From assembly GCF_011008565.1 (NCBI RefSeq), contig NZ_JAAIWK010000001.1, forward strand, positions 62,001-126,000: a DNA stretch of 64,000 bases. The letters run 5' to 3'. Made by a program: the position numbers and the translations under genes. Positions 47,103-55,578 of this stretch are shown piece by piece (within the stretch, counting starts at the first letter, position 1; every line of letters starts with the position of its first letter). The notes below the pieces were generated by a model. It did no database searches. It had not been told where the DNA came from and worked only from the letters and a program-made list of their open reading frames with translations. The stretch comes from Heyndrickxia ginsengihumi (GTDB lineage Bacteria; Bacillota; Bacilli; Bacillales; Bacillaceae_C).

Positions 47103-47207
47103 AATTCAATATTCAATTCAAAATTTACTTAAAAGTATAGCATATATTCAGGAATAGTAAAGATATTCAACTACAGCAACTTGTTGATATAAATTACATT
47201 TTTTGGT

Positions 47208-47310
47208 TTGGGTGATTTCCGCTTCAAAGATTTGACTTTCACGAGACCTCAGCTATGGCTGTGCAGCCCGCATGGACGCACTGATCCCGCAGAAGGTCAC
47301 TTCGATCTAT
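47208..47310. repeat. Decayed GC-rich intergenic repeat
   Basis: About 100 bases clearly richer in GC than the surroundings, between the TPP riboswitch and the ung stop. GTGATTTCCGCTTCA at one end and GATCCCGCAGAAGGTC at the other resemble the ends of the common Bacillus repeat (GATTT-CGCTCC ... TCCCGCAGGAGTC) in decayed form. A frame across it (47208-47468) runs into ung and is not a gene. Confidence 0.35.
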
Positions 47311-47334
47311 TCGTAATAGTAACATTACAAGCAT

Positions 47335-48015
47335 TTAAATCGTTTCAGGGAGTTCCCAATCTATTTCCTTTTCACCTAGCGTTGTTAAAATCCGGTTTAC
47401 TTTTGAGAATGGCCGACTGCCAAAGAAGCCGCGATTGGCAGATAACGGACTTGGATGAGGAGAAGTAATCACATAATGGCGGTTCGTGTCGATTAAATTC
47501 AATTTACTTTGAGCAGGCCTCCCCCAAAGTAAAAAAATAACCGGTGTCTCTTTCTGATTAATTTTTCTAATCACTTCATCAGTAAAGATTTCCCATCCCA
47601 TCCCTCGGTGGGAATGAGCTTCTCCTTCCCTCACTGTTAAAACGGTGTTTAGTAGCATAACACCTTGTTGCGCCCAACTTTTCAAATATCCATGCTGCGG
47701 GATCTTACACCCTATATCATCATACAATTCTTTAAAAATATTTCGCAATGAAGGAGGCAAGGGAACTCCAGGTTGAACAGAAAAACTTAGCCCGTGCGCT
47801 TGATTCGGTCCATGATAAGGATCTTGCCCTAATAGCAGTACTTTCACATTACTATAGTCCGTAAAGTGAAAAGCATTAAAAATATTATACATATTAGGAT
47901 AAACGGTTTTTGTTGCATATTCTCTCTTTAAAAACTCTCTTAGTTTTAAATAGTAGGGTTTTTGAAATTCAGCTTCTAGTAATGGCCCCCAATCATTTTT
48001 CAAAACAACTGTCAT
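47335..48015 (-). CDS. ung: Uracil-DNA glycosylase
   Basis: Removes uracil from DNA as the first step of base-excision repair. 226 aa; catalytic Asp in [15 protein letters not shown] (water-activating loop), [13 protein letters not shown] (Leu-intercalation loop) and [15 protein letters not shown] 48015 is preferred over 48024 because AAAGGA is 11 bases before it but only two before the other. Confidence 0.96.
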   Translation of the reverse strand: MTVVLKNDWGPLLEAEFQKPYYLKLREFLKREYATKTVYPNMYNIFNAFHFTDYSNVKVLLLGQDPYHGPNQAHGLSFSVQPGVPLPPSLRNIFKELYDDIGCKIPQHGYLKSWAQQGVMLLNTVLTVREGEAHSHRGMGWEIFTDEVIRKINQKETPVIFLLWGRPAQSKLNLIDTNRHYVITSPHPSPLSANRGFFGSRPFSKVNRILTTLGEKEIDWELPETI

Positions 48016-48203
48016 GCTGATCATAGTCCTTTCTATCTTTCAAAACACATATTTCATACATTTTCGAACCTTTGAAGCGAAATTCTCTTATATGTATATT
48101 GCATACTATCATTGTTCGTCTGTCAACTAATTGTATTTTTTCTTGTAGTAAGATATTCTAAAAAGTGCAATGCCAATATTGTTACCTTAAGGAGATGTGC
48201 GTT

Positions 48204-49028
48204 ATGAGTTTAAAGAAAACATTTACACTTGCTGGTTCGGACTCAAGTGGTGGTGCTGGACTTCAAGCTGATTTGAAAACATTTCAGGAACTTGGCGTCT
48301 ATGGAATGTCAGCCATTACATCTATTGTTGCTATGGATCCAAAAAATAACTGGCATCATAACGTATTTCCAATTGATGTAAAAACAGTTGAGCCACAATT
48401 AGAGACGATTCTTTCAGTTGGAATTGATGCAATGAAAACGGGCATGCTAGGATCTGTTGATATTATTGAGCTAGCTGCACGGAAAATAGATGAATACAAC
48501 CTCAGTAAAGTAGTCATTGATCCTGTTATGGTATGTAAAGGTGAAGATGAAGTGCTTCAACCTGAAAATACAGATGCTATGCGTGAATTATTATTACCAC
48601 GTGCAACCGTTGTTACACCAAACCTTTTTGAAGCATGGCAATTAGCACAGACTAGTCCAATTAAAACAATTGACGATATGAAAGAAGCAGCAGTCAAAAT
48701 TCATGAATTAGGTGCTAAAAATGTTGTCATTAAAGGCGGAAAGCAGCTTCAACACGAAAAGGCTGTTGACTTGTTCTATAATGGTCAAAGCTTCCGCCTG
48801 CTTGAATCAGATAAAGTTGATACAACTTATAACCATGGCGCTGGCTGCACATTTGCTGCAGCAATTACTGCCCAACTTGCAAAAGGCAATACTGTCGAAG
48901 CTGCTGTTATTGTTGCAAAAGACTTTGTCCATGCCGCTATCGAGCACGGTTTTAAATTAAATCAATTCGTTGGTCCTGTTATGCATGGGGCTTATACACG
49001 TTTTGTTTCAAAAGAACAGTTATCTTAA
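48204..49028 (+). CDS. pdxK: Pyridoxal/HMP kinase (PdxK, ThiD family)
   Basis: Ribokinase-fold kinase, 274 aa, orthologous in sequence and position to B. subtilis YwdB/PdxK, which phosphorylates pyridoxal and related pyrimidines (HMP). N-terminal LAGSDSSGGAGLQADLKTFQ, KTGMLGSVDIIE, VIDPVMVCKG and the anion hole GAGCTFAAA. The nearby thiamin pyrimidine operon, on the other strand, could supply HMP as substrate, so vitamin B6 or B1 salvage are both possible. ATG 48204 has AAGGAG 9 bases upstream. Confidence 0.9.
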   Translation: MSLKKTFTLAGSDSSGGAGLQADLKTFQELGVYGMSAITSIVAMDPKNNWHHNVFPIDVKTVEPQLETILSVGIDAMKTGMLGSVDIIELAARKIDEYNLSKVVIDPVMVCKGEDEVLQPENTDAMRELLLPRATVVTPNLFEAWQLAQTSPIKTIDDMKEAAVKIHELGAKNVVIKGGKQLQHEKAVDLFYNGQSFRLLESDKVDTTYNHGAGCTFAAAITAQLAKGNTVEAAVIVAKDFVHAAIEHGFKLNQFVGPVMHGAYTRFVSKEQLS

Positions 49029-49049
49029 TTTCTTGTAACAAACCTTATT

Positions 49050-49083
49050 AGGGTCAGACATCCATTTTGTGTCTGACCTTTCA
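49050..49083 (+). terminator. pdxK terminator
   Basis: AGGGTCAGACA and TGTCTGACCTT form an 11-bp stem over 9 bases, followed by TCATCTTTCATTTT. Member of the GTCAGAC family. Confidence 0.8.
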
Positions 49084-49149
49084 TCTTTCATTTTGGCAGT
49101 TTTTTACCCTTTTTTGTATAATGAAATCAATAGGAGAGGAGGTTTTCTT

Positions 49150-49497
49150 GTGGAGCCTATAAAACGATTAGAAGTTCAAAAGCTAATTGACCAATTTGCC
49201 AATCAAGAGCTGTATCTACATTTAGAGACAACTAATGGAGCATATGCCTCACATGTAAATGAGTCTTTTTTTTCAGCAGGAGCATATATCCGCAATGCAA
49301 AAGTTTCTTATGAACACGGAAAACTTGCTGGAGATGGCCCGTATAGAATCGGTTTAAAGATGGAATTCGGCTGGATCTATGCAGAAGGACTCACCCATTT
49401 TGAGGTAGATGAATTAGGCCGCCTATTATTTGCCGGCCATGGTTATGATGGAAAGCTCGCTGTAGCTTTAGAGCTAAGTAAAACACCGTTCGAATAA
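49150..49497 (+). CDS. yojF: DUF1806 protein YojF
   Basis: Small conserved Bacillus protein, 115 aa, always next to bshB2 (YojG). Function unknown; beta-rich sequence with YLHLETTNGAYASHVNE, AGAYIRNAKVSYEHGKL (both conserved in the family) and VDELGRLLFAGHGYDGKL. Starts with GTG 49150 behind GGAGAGGAGG; the longer frame from 49069 starts inside the pdxK terminator. Coupled to bshB2 by a 17-base gap. Confidence 0.9.
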   Translation: MEPIKRLEVQKLIDQFANQELYLHLETTNGAYASHVNESFFSAGAYIRNAKVSYEHGKLAGDGPYRIGLKMEFGWIYAEGLTHFEVDELGRLLFAGHGYDGKLAVALELSKTPFE

Positions 49498-49514
49498 GGA
49501 AGGAGCTGAATATA

Positions 49515-50198
49515 ATGGACAAAGAACGTCAAGTTTTAGTTATTTTCCCCCACCCAGATGACGAGGCCTTCGGAGTATCCGGAACAATTTCCACTCATAT
49601 TAAACAAGGCACCCCTGTTACCTATGCTTGTCTTACTTTAGGGGAAATGGGGAGAAACCTTGGAAATCCCCCATTTGCTACTAGGGAATCCCTTCCACAT
49701 ATCCGCAAGAAAGAGCTGCAAGAGGCGGCGGCTGTAATGGGCATCAAAGATTTGCGAATGATGGGATTACGCGATAAAACAGTAGAATTTGAAGATGATA
49801 CGAAATTGACAAACATGGTAAGTGATCTTATTAAAGAACTTAATCCATCACTTGTTATTACCTTTTATCCAGGGTACTCTGTTCATCCCGACCATGAAGC
49901 AACGGGGAGAGCTGTTGTCCGCGCTATTAGACAATTGCCGGTAGAAAAACGTCCAAAGCTACACTGTGTTGCTTTTTCTAACAATCACGAACAAGAAATT
50001 GGCCAACCAGATATTATAAATGATGTCAGTGCAGTAAGAGAACAAAAACTAGGTGCAATGAAAGCCCATATTTCACAAACGGGCTGGATGCTAACAGAAC
50101 GGGAAGAAAAATTAAAAAACGAAGATCCCGAAACGATAAAATGGCTGCAGTACGAACGCTTTTGGTCATATGATTGGGAGAATGATCGCGTGCAATAA
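49515..50198 (+). CDS. bshB2: Bacillithiol biosynthesis deacetylase BshB2
   Basis: LmbE-like zinc hydrolase that deacetylates GlcNAc-malate in bacillithiol synthesis (YojG), 227 aa. Zinc and catalytic motif FPHPDDEAFG at residues about 10-19 and second metal His in HPDHEATGRAV. BshB2 is the second deacetylase besides BshB1 in many Bacillus species. Follows yojF; no ordinary terminator follows, only the GC-rich repeat hairpin at 50260. Confidence 0.93.
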   Translation: MDKERQVLVIFPHPDDEAFGVSGTISTHIKQGTPVTYACLTLGEMGRNLGNPPFATRESLPHIRKKELQEAAAVMGIKDLRMMGLRDKTVEFEDDTKLTNMVSDLIKELNPSLVITFYPGYSVHPDHEATGRAVVRAIRQLPVEKRPKLHCVAFSNNHEQEIGQPDIINDVSAVREQKLGAMKAHISQTGWMLTEREEKLKNEDPETIKWLQYERFWSYDWENDRVQ

Positions 50199-50259
50199 TA
50201 ATAATATTCATCTTGTTTCTAATCTATATGATTGTTCACTTCATCATTCATCAAACTAA

Positions 50260-50330
50260 TTTCCGCGGGTAGATGGCAAACTGCTGTAAGATCAAGACCG
50301 CCCGCGGAAAGCAACCCCCTGGAGCAGAAG
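50260..50330. repeat. GC-rich repeat fragment flanking the intron
   Basis: TTTCCGCGGG (50260-50269) and CCCGCGGAAA (50301-50310) form a perfect 10-bp hairpin, followed by GCAACCCCCTGGAGC. This is like the GCGGAAAGC...CTGGAGCG end of the common Bacillus repeat. It abuts the 3' end of the group II intron. Confidence 0.45.
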
Positions 50331-50400
50331 CGAGTAGGAGGGGGTGAATAACCCCCGACCTCTCACACCACCGTACGTACCGTTCGGTATACGGCGGTTC
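50331..50400 (-). ncRNA. Group IIC intron domains V and VI
   Basis: Minus strand GAACCGCCGTATACCGAACGG followed by TACGTACGGTGG is the domain V hairpin of the O. iheyensis intron family, and GAGAGGTCGGGGG-TTATT-CACCCCCTCCTACTC is domain VI. The usual terminal GATT reads GCTT, so the exact 3' splice site is unclear. Confidence 0.85.
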
Positions 50401-50402
50401 TA

Positions 50403-51534
50403 TTAAGATTGACGTAGAATTTCATAACGATTATATAGACTTCTCAACCCTCGTTTACTCCAATAGGAGTTATCGAGGGTTTTGTGTAGTATTGGGCTTG
50501 GGCTACAGGCAATTCTCCAATATTTCTTTCTGGAGTTGCCCCATTCATTCGCTTTGTAATCAGGGACGCCTAAACTAATTAGTTTTCTAACTCTAGTCTT
50601 AGACATCTTCCACTGTTTCCATTCGCACATTCTGAACCTTCTTCTTATCCAATCATCGAATTCTTTGAATTTGCTTGGAGTATCATCTAAAGCGGAGTAT
50701 CCGCACCATCCTGTTAGATAACGGTTTAACATTTCTATTCTTATTTCCAGTGGAATAGGTCTTGACCGCGAAGTAATTTCTCGAATCTTTGTCTTAAAGC
50801 GTTTGATGTTTTGTTTAGCAATTCGCACCTTCGTTTCTTTATTCCAAGTAAAGCTGAAACCGAGAAATTTCCGTTTCCACGGGCGGTCTACTGCTGACTT
50901 ATCCCTGTTCACCCTCAATTTTAGTTTCTGCTCGATAAATGTTGTAATGGATTCCATTACACGTTCTCCTGCTTTTAATGACTTGACATAAATGTTGCAG
51001 TCGTCCGCATACCGAACAAACTTATGCCCTCTTACTTCCAATTCTTCATCTAATTTATCAAGAATTATGTTTGAAAGGAGAGGACTGAGAGGTCCCCCTT
51101 GCGGAGTGCCTTCCTCCGTTGATTGTCCGACCCCATTAAGCATTACACCTGATTGAAGAGATTTTCGGATTAGTTTGAGAAGTATGCGGTCTTCAACTCT
51201 CTTTTTGGCGAATATTCCCATCAATTTGTCATGATTGACCTTATCAAAGAACTTCTCTAAGTCCATATCAATTACCCAGCGGTAACCCTCTTTGATATAA
51301 CCTTTTGCCTTTCTTATCGCATCATGCGCACTCCTGTTAGCTCGGAACCCATAGCTGTTTTCAGAAAAGGTTGAGGGCTTAACACTTGGGCAATTGCCTG
51401 CTGAATGAAACGGCCTGTCACAGTTGGTATGCCTAGGAGCCTTACCCCACCGCTTGGTTTGGGATTTCGACACGGCGAACAGGAGAAGGTTGATAGCTAC
51501 CTGTTCTCAAAGCTCCCCGAAGGGAATCCCAGTT
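50403..51534 (-). pseudogene. Group IIC intron reverse transcriptase/maturase, 5'-truncated and frameshifted
   Basis: LtrA-like RT-maturase without endonuclease domain. Intact from about SENSYGFRANRSAHD onward: RT motifs GYRWVIDMDLEKFFDKVNHD, EEGTPQGGPLSPLLSN, catalytic VRYADDCNIY, then domain X (TSRSRPIPLEIRIEML) and the C terminus KRGLRSLYNRYEIL, with the stop 3 bases from domain V. Upstream, NWDSLRGALRTGSYQ...RRVEIP, KPSGGVRLLGIPTV...FIQQAIAQVLSP and STFSENS are in three different frames, so frameshifts lie near 51460 and 51375. The first ~60 residues are absent. The longest frame from 51473 therefore starts with out-of-frame residues. Confidence 0.85.
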
Positions 51535-51535
51535 T

Positions 51536-51927
51536 TCATAGTTCATTTTTTTCTTGTGTGACAACTTCAATATGTATAGGTTGAACAACAATAGCATTTG
51601 ATGTTTGCCGCATATCAGATGAACGCTTCATTTCATATTGACGAATGATACCCAACTCTTCAAGGCGTCTGCAGGCCCGTATAGCGGTTCTACGGCTTTT
51701 GCCTATTAAATCCCCTATTTGGTTTTTTCGAAGGAAACTGACCCCTGTATATTTCGCGCTATACCTATGTAATAAATCCAATACTGCTAAACATGTTTGA
51801 TTTAGCTCGTCAGCAAATTGTTTTTTGTAAGCTCGAACCGTTTCATTGAGCTGATTTATGTCATCAAACGTAGACAGATTTTTATATGTTTCTTCACTTG
51901 TTATGATAGTGATAGCTTTTTTTTCAT
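51536..51927 (-). pseudogene. HTH (MarR-like/winged-helix) protein gene, frame broken at an A8 run
   Basis: Reads as a 130-residue DNA-binding protein related to small Bacillus HTH proteins: TYKNLSTFDDINQLNETVR, DELNQTCLAVLDLLHRYS, then a winged helix FLRKNQIGDLIGKSRRTAIR, RACRRLEELGIIRQYEMKR and a tail TSNAIVVQPIHIEVV. The start ATG (51925-51927) behind AAAAAGGAG is followed by eight A, and nine are needed to stay in frame (M-K-K-K-A-I-T-I-I-T). Either it lost one A, or slippage on A AAA AAG restores the frame. An internal TTG (51781) would give only the last 81 residues. Its stop abuts the intron reverse-transcriptase remnant. Confidence 0.65.
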
Positions 51928-52018
51928 TGTCTTGTGGTCTCCTTTTTGGAAACGAAAAGAGCGCTGATCGTCGTTGATTTTCTACGACAAACAGCGCTCT
52001 CTACACAATAAGACAATG
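51925..52018 (-). other. Structured leader of the HTH gene
   Basis: Nested inverted repeats: the outer pair AAGACAATG (52010-52018) with CATTGTCTT (51925-51933), the latter containing the start codon, and the inner stem AGAGCGCTG (51958-51966) with CAGCGCTCT (51992-52000) plus CGTCGT/ACGAC inside. The RBS lies between inner and outer stems, so start codon access could depend on folding. Confidence 0.55.
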
Positions 52019-52045
52019 TTTTCCTCTTGAAAATCCTTTATAGTA

Positions 52046-52297
52046 CATTCTTTCCCTCCATCTATCTGCTTCATTTACTCTGTACCACCTTCGGCAGTAA
52101 GGACTTTGTTTTGTGTTGCAAACTCATCCAATGGTACCTAGCCTTATATGAAGTTCGTGTTCCTCAGACCGGAGGTTTGTCGCTCGCTTCCTTCAGATTC
52201 CGCGTCACCGCGGACACCATTGCGTTAAGCTAACCACTACTACTGCCTTCATGGCTCGGGACTTTCACCCTAGAAACTGCACCCATGCCGGGCGCAC
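52046..52297 (-). ncRNA. Group IIC intron domain I
   Basis: Minus strand begins GTGCGCCCGGCATGGGTGC and continues through GGGTGAAAGTCCCGA, GGTTAGCTTAACGCAATGG, GCGGTGACGCGGAATCTGAA, CTCCGGTCTGAGGAACACG and GGCTAGGTACCATTGGATGA to AGATGGAGGGAAAGAATG. These are the landmarks of domain I in the O. iheyensis group IIC intron, in order. Homology stops near 52046, where domain I should give way to domain II. Confidence 0.85.
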
Positions 52298-52301
52298 AAC
52301 A

Positions 52302-52331
52302 AAAAGGGTCAGACATACGTCAGATCCTTTT
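52302..52331 (-). terminator. Terminator of the HAD phosphatase gene; intron target
   Basis: AAAAGGGTCAGAC and GTCAGATCCTTTT form an imperfect stem around ATAC, with the gene's stop codon inside the stem. On the minus strand CCCTTTTTGTT follows, and then the intron begins. Member of the GTCAGAC family. Confidence 0.75.
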
Positions 52332-53201
52332 CATTTTACTCATTTCTAAAAACGTGTGAATCGCTTTTGCAACACCATCTTCATCATTTCGGGTCGTTTC
52401 AAACTTACAAATTTGTTTCACATCTTCTTCTGCATTTCCCATAGCAAAAGAATAACCAACTTTTGTCAACATCGATACATCATTAAAATTATCTCCAATT
52501 GCCATTGTATCTTGCAATGAAATCCCCTGCTCATCTAAGAATCGTTCTAGCGCAATCCCTTTTTGCGCAGAAATATGATTAATTTCAATATTACTAAAAC
52601 CAGATGATGTAACCTTAATATGATCCATTGCACGTTCTAATTTACTTCCAATTTCCTTATAAAGAGCATCATTTTTATCAAAAGCGAGGATTTTATAAAA
52701 TTTAATAGTTGGGTCCTTAAATACATCTCCAACATCACTAAAATTGCGGATATTTCGAGTAATTCCACGATTTTTAACATGATTGCGTATCTCTTCTTCA
52801 GATATTTCAGGATTAGCAGTTTTGAAAATATCGACAAGTATTTCAATGCTGGCTTGATAATCTTCTGTAAGTAAACCTTTATTTGTAAAAAATTCATGAT
52901 AAATGTTTAATTCATTAAGAAACTTCGACACATTCAAAGCAGTCTCGGGGTTGAGTAAATTCGTATAAACAACCTCTCCTGCTTCATTCCTAACTTCCGC
53001 TCCGTTTAAACCAATAACCGGACAGTTGATCCCTACTTCATCCAACACTTCTTTCGCTTCTATATACGATCGTCCTGTTACAATGACAAATTTGATCCCC
53101 TCTTCTATAGCTAGCTTGATGGCATCACGATTTGCCGGGCTTATTTTTTGTTTTGAATTTAGTAGAGTACCATCCATATCGGACGCAATACATCTCATCA
53201 T
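52320..53201 (-). CDS. Cof-type HAD family phosphatase
   Basis: Haloacid-dehalogenase superfamily phosphatase with the C2B cap (Cof/YwpJ/YkrA type), 293 aa. Motif I DMDGTLL, motif II VIVTGRS, motif III region with KGIALERFLDEQG, and motif IV IGDNFNDVSML are intact. Substrates are usually sugar phosphates, FMN or phospholipid precursors, and cannot be predicted. The start is ATG 53201 with GGGTGG 7 bases upstream (a second ATG follows at once); the longer frame from TTG 53237 lacks an RBS. Lies 42 bases after recQ, probably co-transcribed. Confidence 0.9.
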   Translation of the reverse strand: MMRCIASDMDGTLLNSKQKISPANRDAIKLAIEEGIKFVIVTGRSYIEAKEVLDEVGINCPVIGLNGAEVRNEAGEVVYTNLLNPETALNVSKFLNELNIYHEFFTNKGLLTEDYQASIEILVDIFKTANPEISEEEIRNHVKNRGITRNIRNFSDVGDVFKDPTIKFYKILAFDKNDALYKEIGSKLERAMDHIKVTSSGFSNIEINHISAQKGIALERFLDEQGISLQDTMAIGDNFNDVSMLTKVGYSFAMGNAEEDVKQICKFETTRNDEDGVAKAIHTFLEMSKMKRI

Positions 53202-53243
53202 GATATTTCCACCCTTCTTATTGGTTTCGTTTGTCAAACGACA

Positions 53244-55385
53244 TTACATCTTGCTTACCTTCTTCTCTTGTAAAAATGCTTGAATCATAAAATAAGAAAC
53301 CTCATCCGGAAGTAATTCTTTAATTGGCGTCAATCTTTCTGTTCCTGCTTGCGCTACTGCTTCTTCAATGAGAGAAATATAGGCTTGAGGGATAAATTGA
53401 TTCCATTGAATAAACATCCCTTCCTCTGAACATTTCAAAATATGATTTTCAACAGTTCGCATTGTCAACTTACGTTCAACAGATATTTCCTGAATTGAAC
53501 GGCCTTCTTGCAGCATATTGTAGGTTATATGATGACTTTTTTCCTTTGAGGATGAACCCGTTTCTCGTAATTGTTTACTGTTTGTATATGAAAATGAGCT
53601 TGATTCAATTGCATGTTCATCCATATAATCTTGTATCACTCGTAAAAAATCATCTCCGTATTGATCAAGCTTTCTCTGTCCTACACCCTTCACACTTAAC
53701 AACTGTTCCTTCGTATTTGGCAGTTTCGAACTCATTTCTGAAAGAGACTGATCTGAGAAAACGATGTACGGCGGTATATTTTCACGATCTGCAATTTGTT
53801 TTCTTAATGCTCTTAATCGCTCAAACAAGACATCGTCTTTTACAATTTGCTTAGCTTGAATCTTTTCTTTCTTCAATACAATTAGTTCTGATCGCAACAC
53901 GCTAATGGCTTTATTTGTCAAAGAAAGCACCGGATATGTACCATCTGTTGGCCGTAAGTATCCTTCTGCAGTTAGAAAATCAATGAACTCACTAATTTCT
54001 TTTTGTGTCCTATCCTTCATTATGCCAAAGGTAGACAATTTATGGAAATGAAATTGCATGACCTTCTTATCTCTTGACCCTGTTAAAACTTTTGTAATAA
54101 AAGTTTTGCCAAAGCGCTCATTCATTCTTTTAATACATGAAAACACCATTTGCGCTTCTCTTGTCACATCGATTTTTTCTCGTTGATCTGTACAATTCCC
54201 ACATTTCCCGCATTCGCCAGCCTCAGTCTCACCAAAATATTTCAAAATATATTGCTGAAAACAACCCTCGGTATGACAATAATCAATCATTTTTCTTAAC
54301 TTTGAGTATTCCTGTTCTTTCCTATCTTCATTCACCGATTGGTCAATAAGAAATTTTTGGATATGGACATCTTGAGCTGCAAACAAGAGAATACACTCAC
54401 TCTCTTCCCCATCTCGACCGGCACGCCCAGCTTCTTGGTAATATGCCTCCATATTTTTAGGTATATGATAATGAATAACATAGCGTACATTGGATTTGTC
54501 TATCCCCATTCCAAAGGCAGATGTTGCTACCATAACTGATACATCATCAAAAAGAAAACGCTCTTGAAAATGATCCCGTTCTGCATCATTCATACCCGCA
54601 TGATATTTACCAGCTGAAATTCCTTTACTAGTTAATTGATCGTATAAACGTTCAACTTCTTTTCTTGTCGCAGCATAAATAATTCCAGCTTGATTAACAT
54701 TCTTTTGAATATAGTCGAAAATGAATTGATCCCGATCTTGCCCTTTGATCACTCGAAATGTCAAATTTTCTCTAGCAAATCCTGTTACAATACAATTGTC
54801 ATTATTGATTCCTAATAGATGACAAATATCATCTTTTACTTGCGGAGTTGCAGTTGCGGTTAAGGCAAGAATCACTGGTTTTGGGTTAAATTGATGAATA
54901 AGCTTTTGAATCGATAAATAACTTGGACGGAAATCATGACCCCATTGAGAAATACAGTGTGCTTCATCAATTGCGATGAGGGATATATTAATTTGATGTA
55001 ATAAGGAAATAAATGAAGATGTTTCTAACCGCTCAGGTGCAATATAAATTAGTTTAAATGCGCCGCGTGAGGCCTCTGATAGCCTATAATGAATTTCATC
55101 ACTATTTAAGGCACTATTAATATATGTAGCCGGAATCCCAATATTCCGCAATGCATCTACTTGGTCTTTCATTAGTGAGATTAAAGGAGAAACAACGATC
55201 GTGACCCCCTCAAAAAGTAATGCCGGTATTTGGTAGCAAATGGACTTTCCCCCACCAGTTGGCATTATTCCCACTGTATCTTGACCATTTAAAATTTGCT
55301 CAATAATCGTTGATTGACCACTGCGAAATTCTTGATAACCATAGTACTTTTGCAAAATTGTTTTAGCAGATTCAAAACGTGACAA
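53244..55385 (-). CDS. recQ: RecQ family ATP-dependent DNA helicase
   Basis: 3'-5' DNA helicase of recombinational repair. 713 aa: helicase core with Walker A MPTGGGKSICYQ, DEAH box IDEAHCISQWGHDFRPSY, motif III LALTATAT, motif VI QEAGRAGRDGE; zinc-binding Cys cluster CHTEGC...CGKCGNC (RQC, about 380-410); HRDC domain (about 515-590: LRALRKQIADRENIPPYIVF); then a C-terminal HTH_40-type domain (MLQEGRSIQEISVERKLTMR). The C-terminal HTH is extra compared with the 591 aa B. subtilis YocI, but is common in other Firmicutes. Confidence 0.95.
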   Translation of the reverse strand: MSRFESAKTILQKYYGYQEFRSGQSTIIEQILNGQDTVGIMPTGGGKSICYQIPALLFEGVTIVVSPLISLMKDQVDALRNIGIPATYINSALNSDEIHYRLSEASRGAFKLIYIAPERLETSSFISLLHQINISLIAIDEAHCISQWGHDFRPSYLSIQKLIHQFNPKPVILALTATATPQVKDDICHLLGINNDNCIVTGFARENLTFRVIKGQDRDQFIFDYIQKNVNQAGIIYAATRKEVERLYDQLTSKGISAGKYHAGMNDAERDHFQERFLFDDVSVMVATSAFGMGIDKSNVRYVIHYHIPKNMEAYYQEAGRAGRDGEESECILLFAAQDVHIQKFLIDQSVNEDRKEQEYSKLRKMIDYCHTEGCFQQYILKYFGETEAGECGKCGNCTDQREKIDVTREAQMVFSCIKRMNERFGKTFITKVLTGSRDKKVMQFHFHKLSTFGIMKDRTQKEISEFIDFLTAEGYLRPTDGTYPVLSLTNKAISVLRSELIVLKKEKIQAKQIVKDDVLFERLRALRKQIADRENIPPYIVFSDQSLSEMSSKLPNTKEQLLSVKGVGQRKLDQYGDDFLRVIQDYMDEHAIESSSFSYTNSKQLRETGSSSKEKSHHITYNMLQEGRSIQEISVERKLTMRTVENHILKCSEEGMFIQWNQFIPQAYISLIEEAVAQAGTERLTPIKELLPDEVSYFMIQAFLQEKKVSKM

Positions 55386-55578
55386 TAGAACCCCTCCAAT
55401 AATAGGTACTATTATTATAACAAAAATTGGAGGGGACAGAACAATTGGGAAACGGAGCTTCTGATTTCATCACCTACTAAAACAAGAAGCAGGTTTTATC
55501 TAAAATCATTAAAAGGAGCGCTTATAATCTGTCTATCATTCTAAAATCCAATAACAGTTAAACTTTTATAACACGTTT

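Larger units (their letters stand above)
50331..52297 (-). mobile_element. Degenerate group IIC intron, internally replaced
   Basis: Both ends of a group IIC intron of the Oceanobacillus iheyensis type are present on the minus strand: a 5' GTGCGCCCGGC at 52297 and domains V/VI ending near 50331. It begins just after the HAD-gene terminator, with CCCTTTTTGTT as 5' exon, typical of IIC introns that insert behind terminators. Between them, domains II-IV and the first part of the reverse transcriptase are missing and an HTH gene occupies the place (51536-52045). The reverse transcriptase is frameshifted. The element cannot splice or move by itself. Confidence 0.8.

Noticed and set aside
47208-47468. 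86-residue frame on the plus strand
   Set aside because: It begins in a decayed repeat and runs antisense into the end of ung.
50403-51473. Intact 356-residue intron maturase
   Set aside because: The first ~30 residues are out-of-frame reading; homologous residues occur in two other frames upstream, so it is a truncated, frameshifted remnant.
52027-52233. 68-residue frame on the plus strand
   Set aside because: It is the antisense of group IIC intron domain I, a structured RNA.
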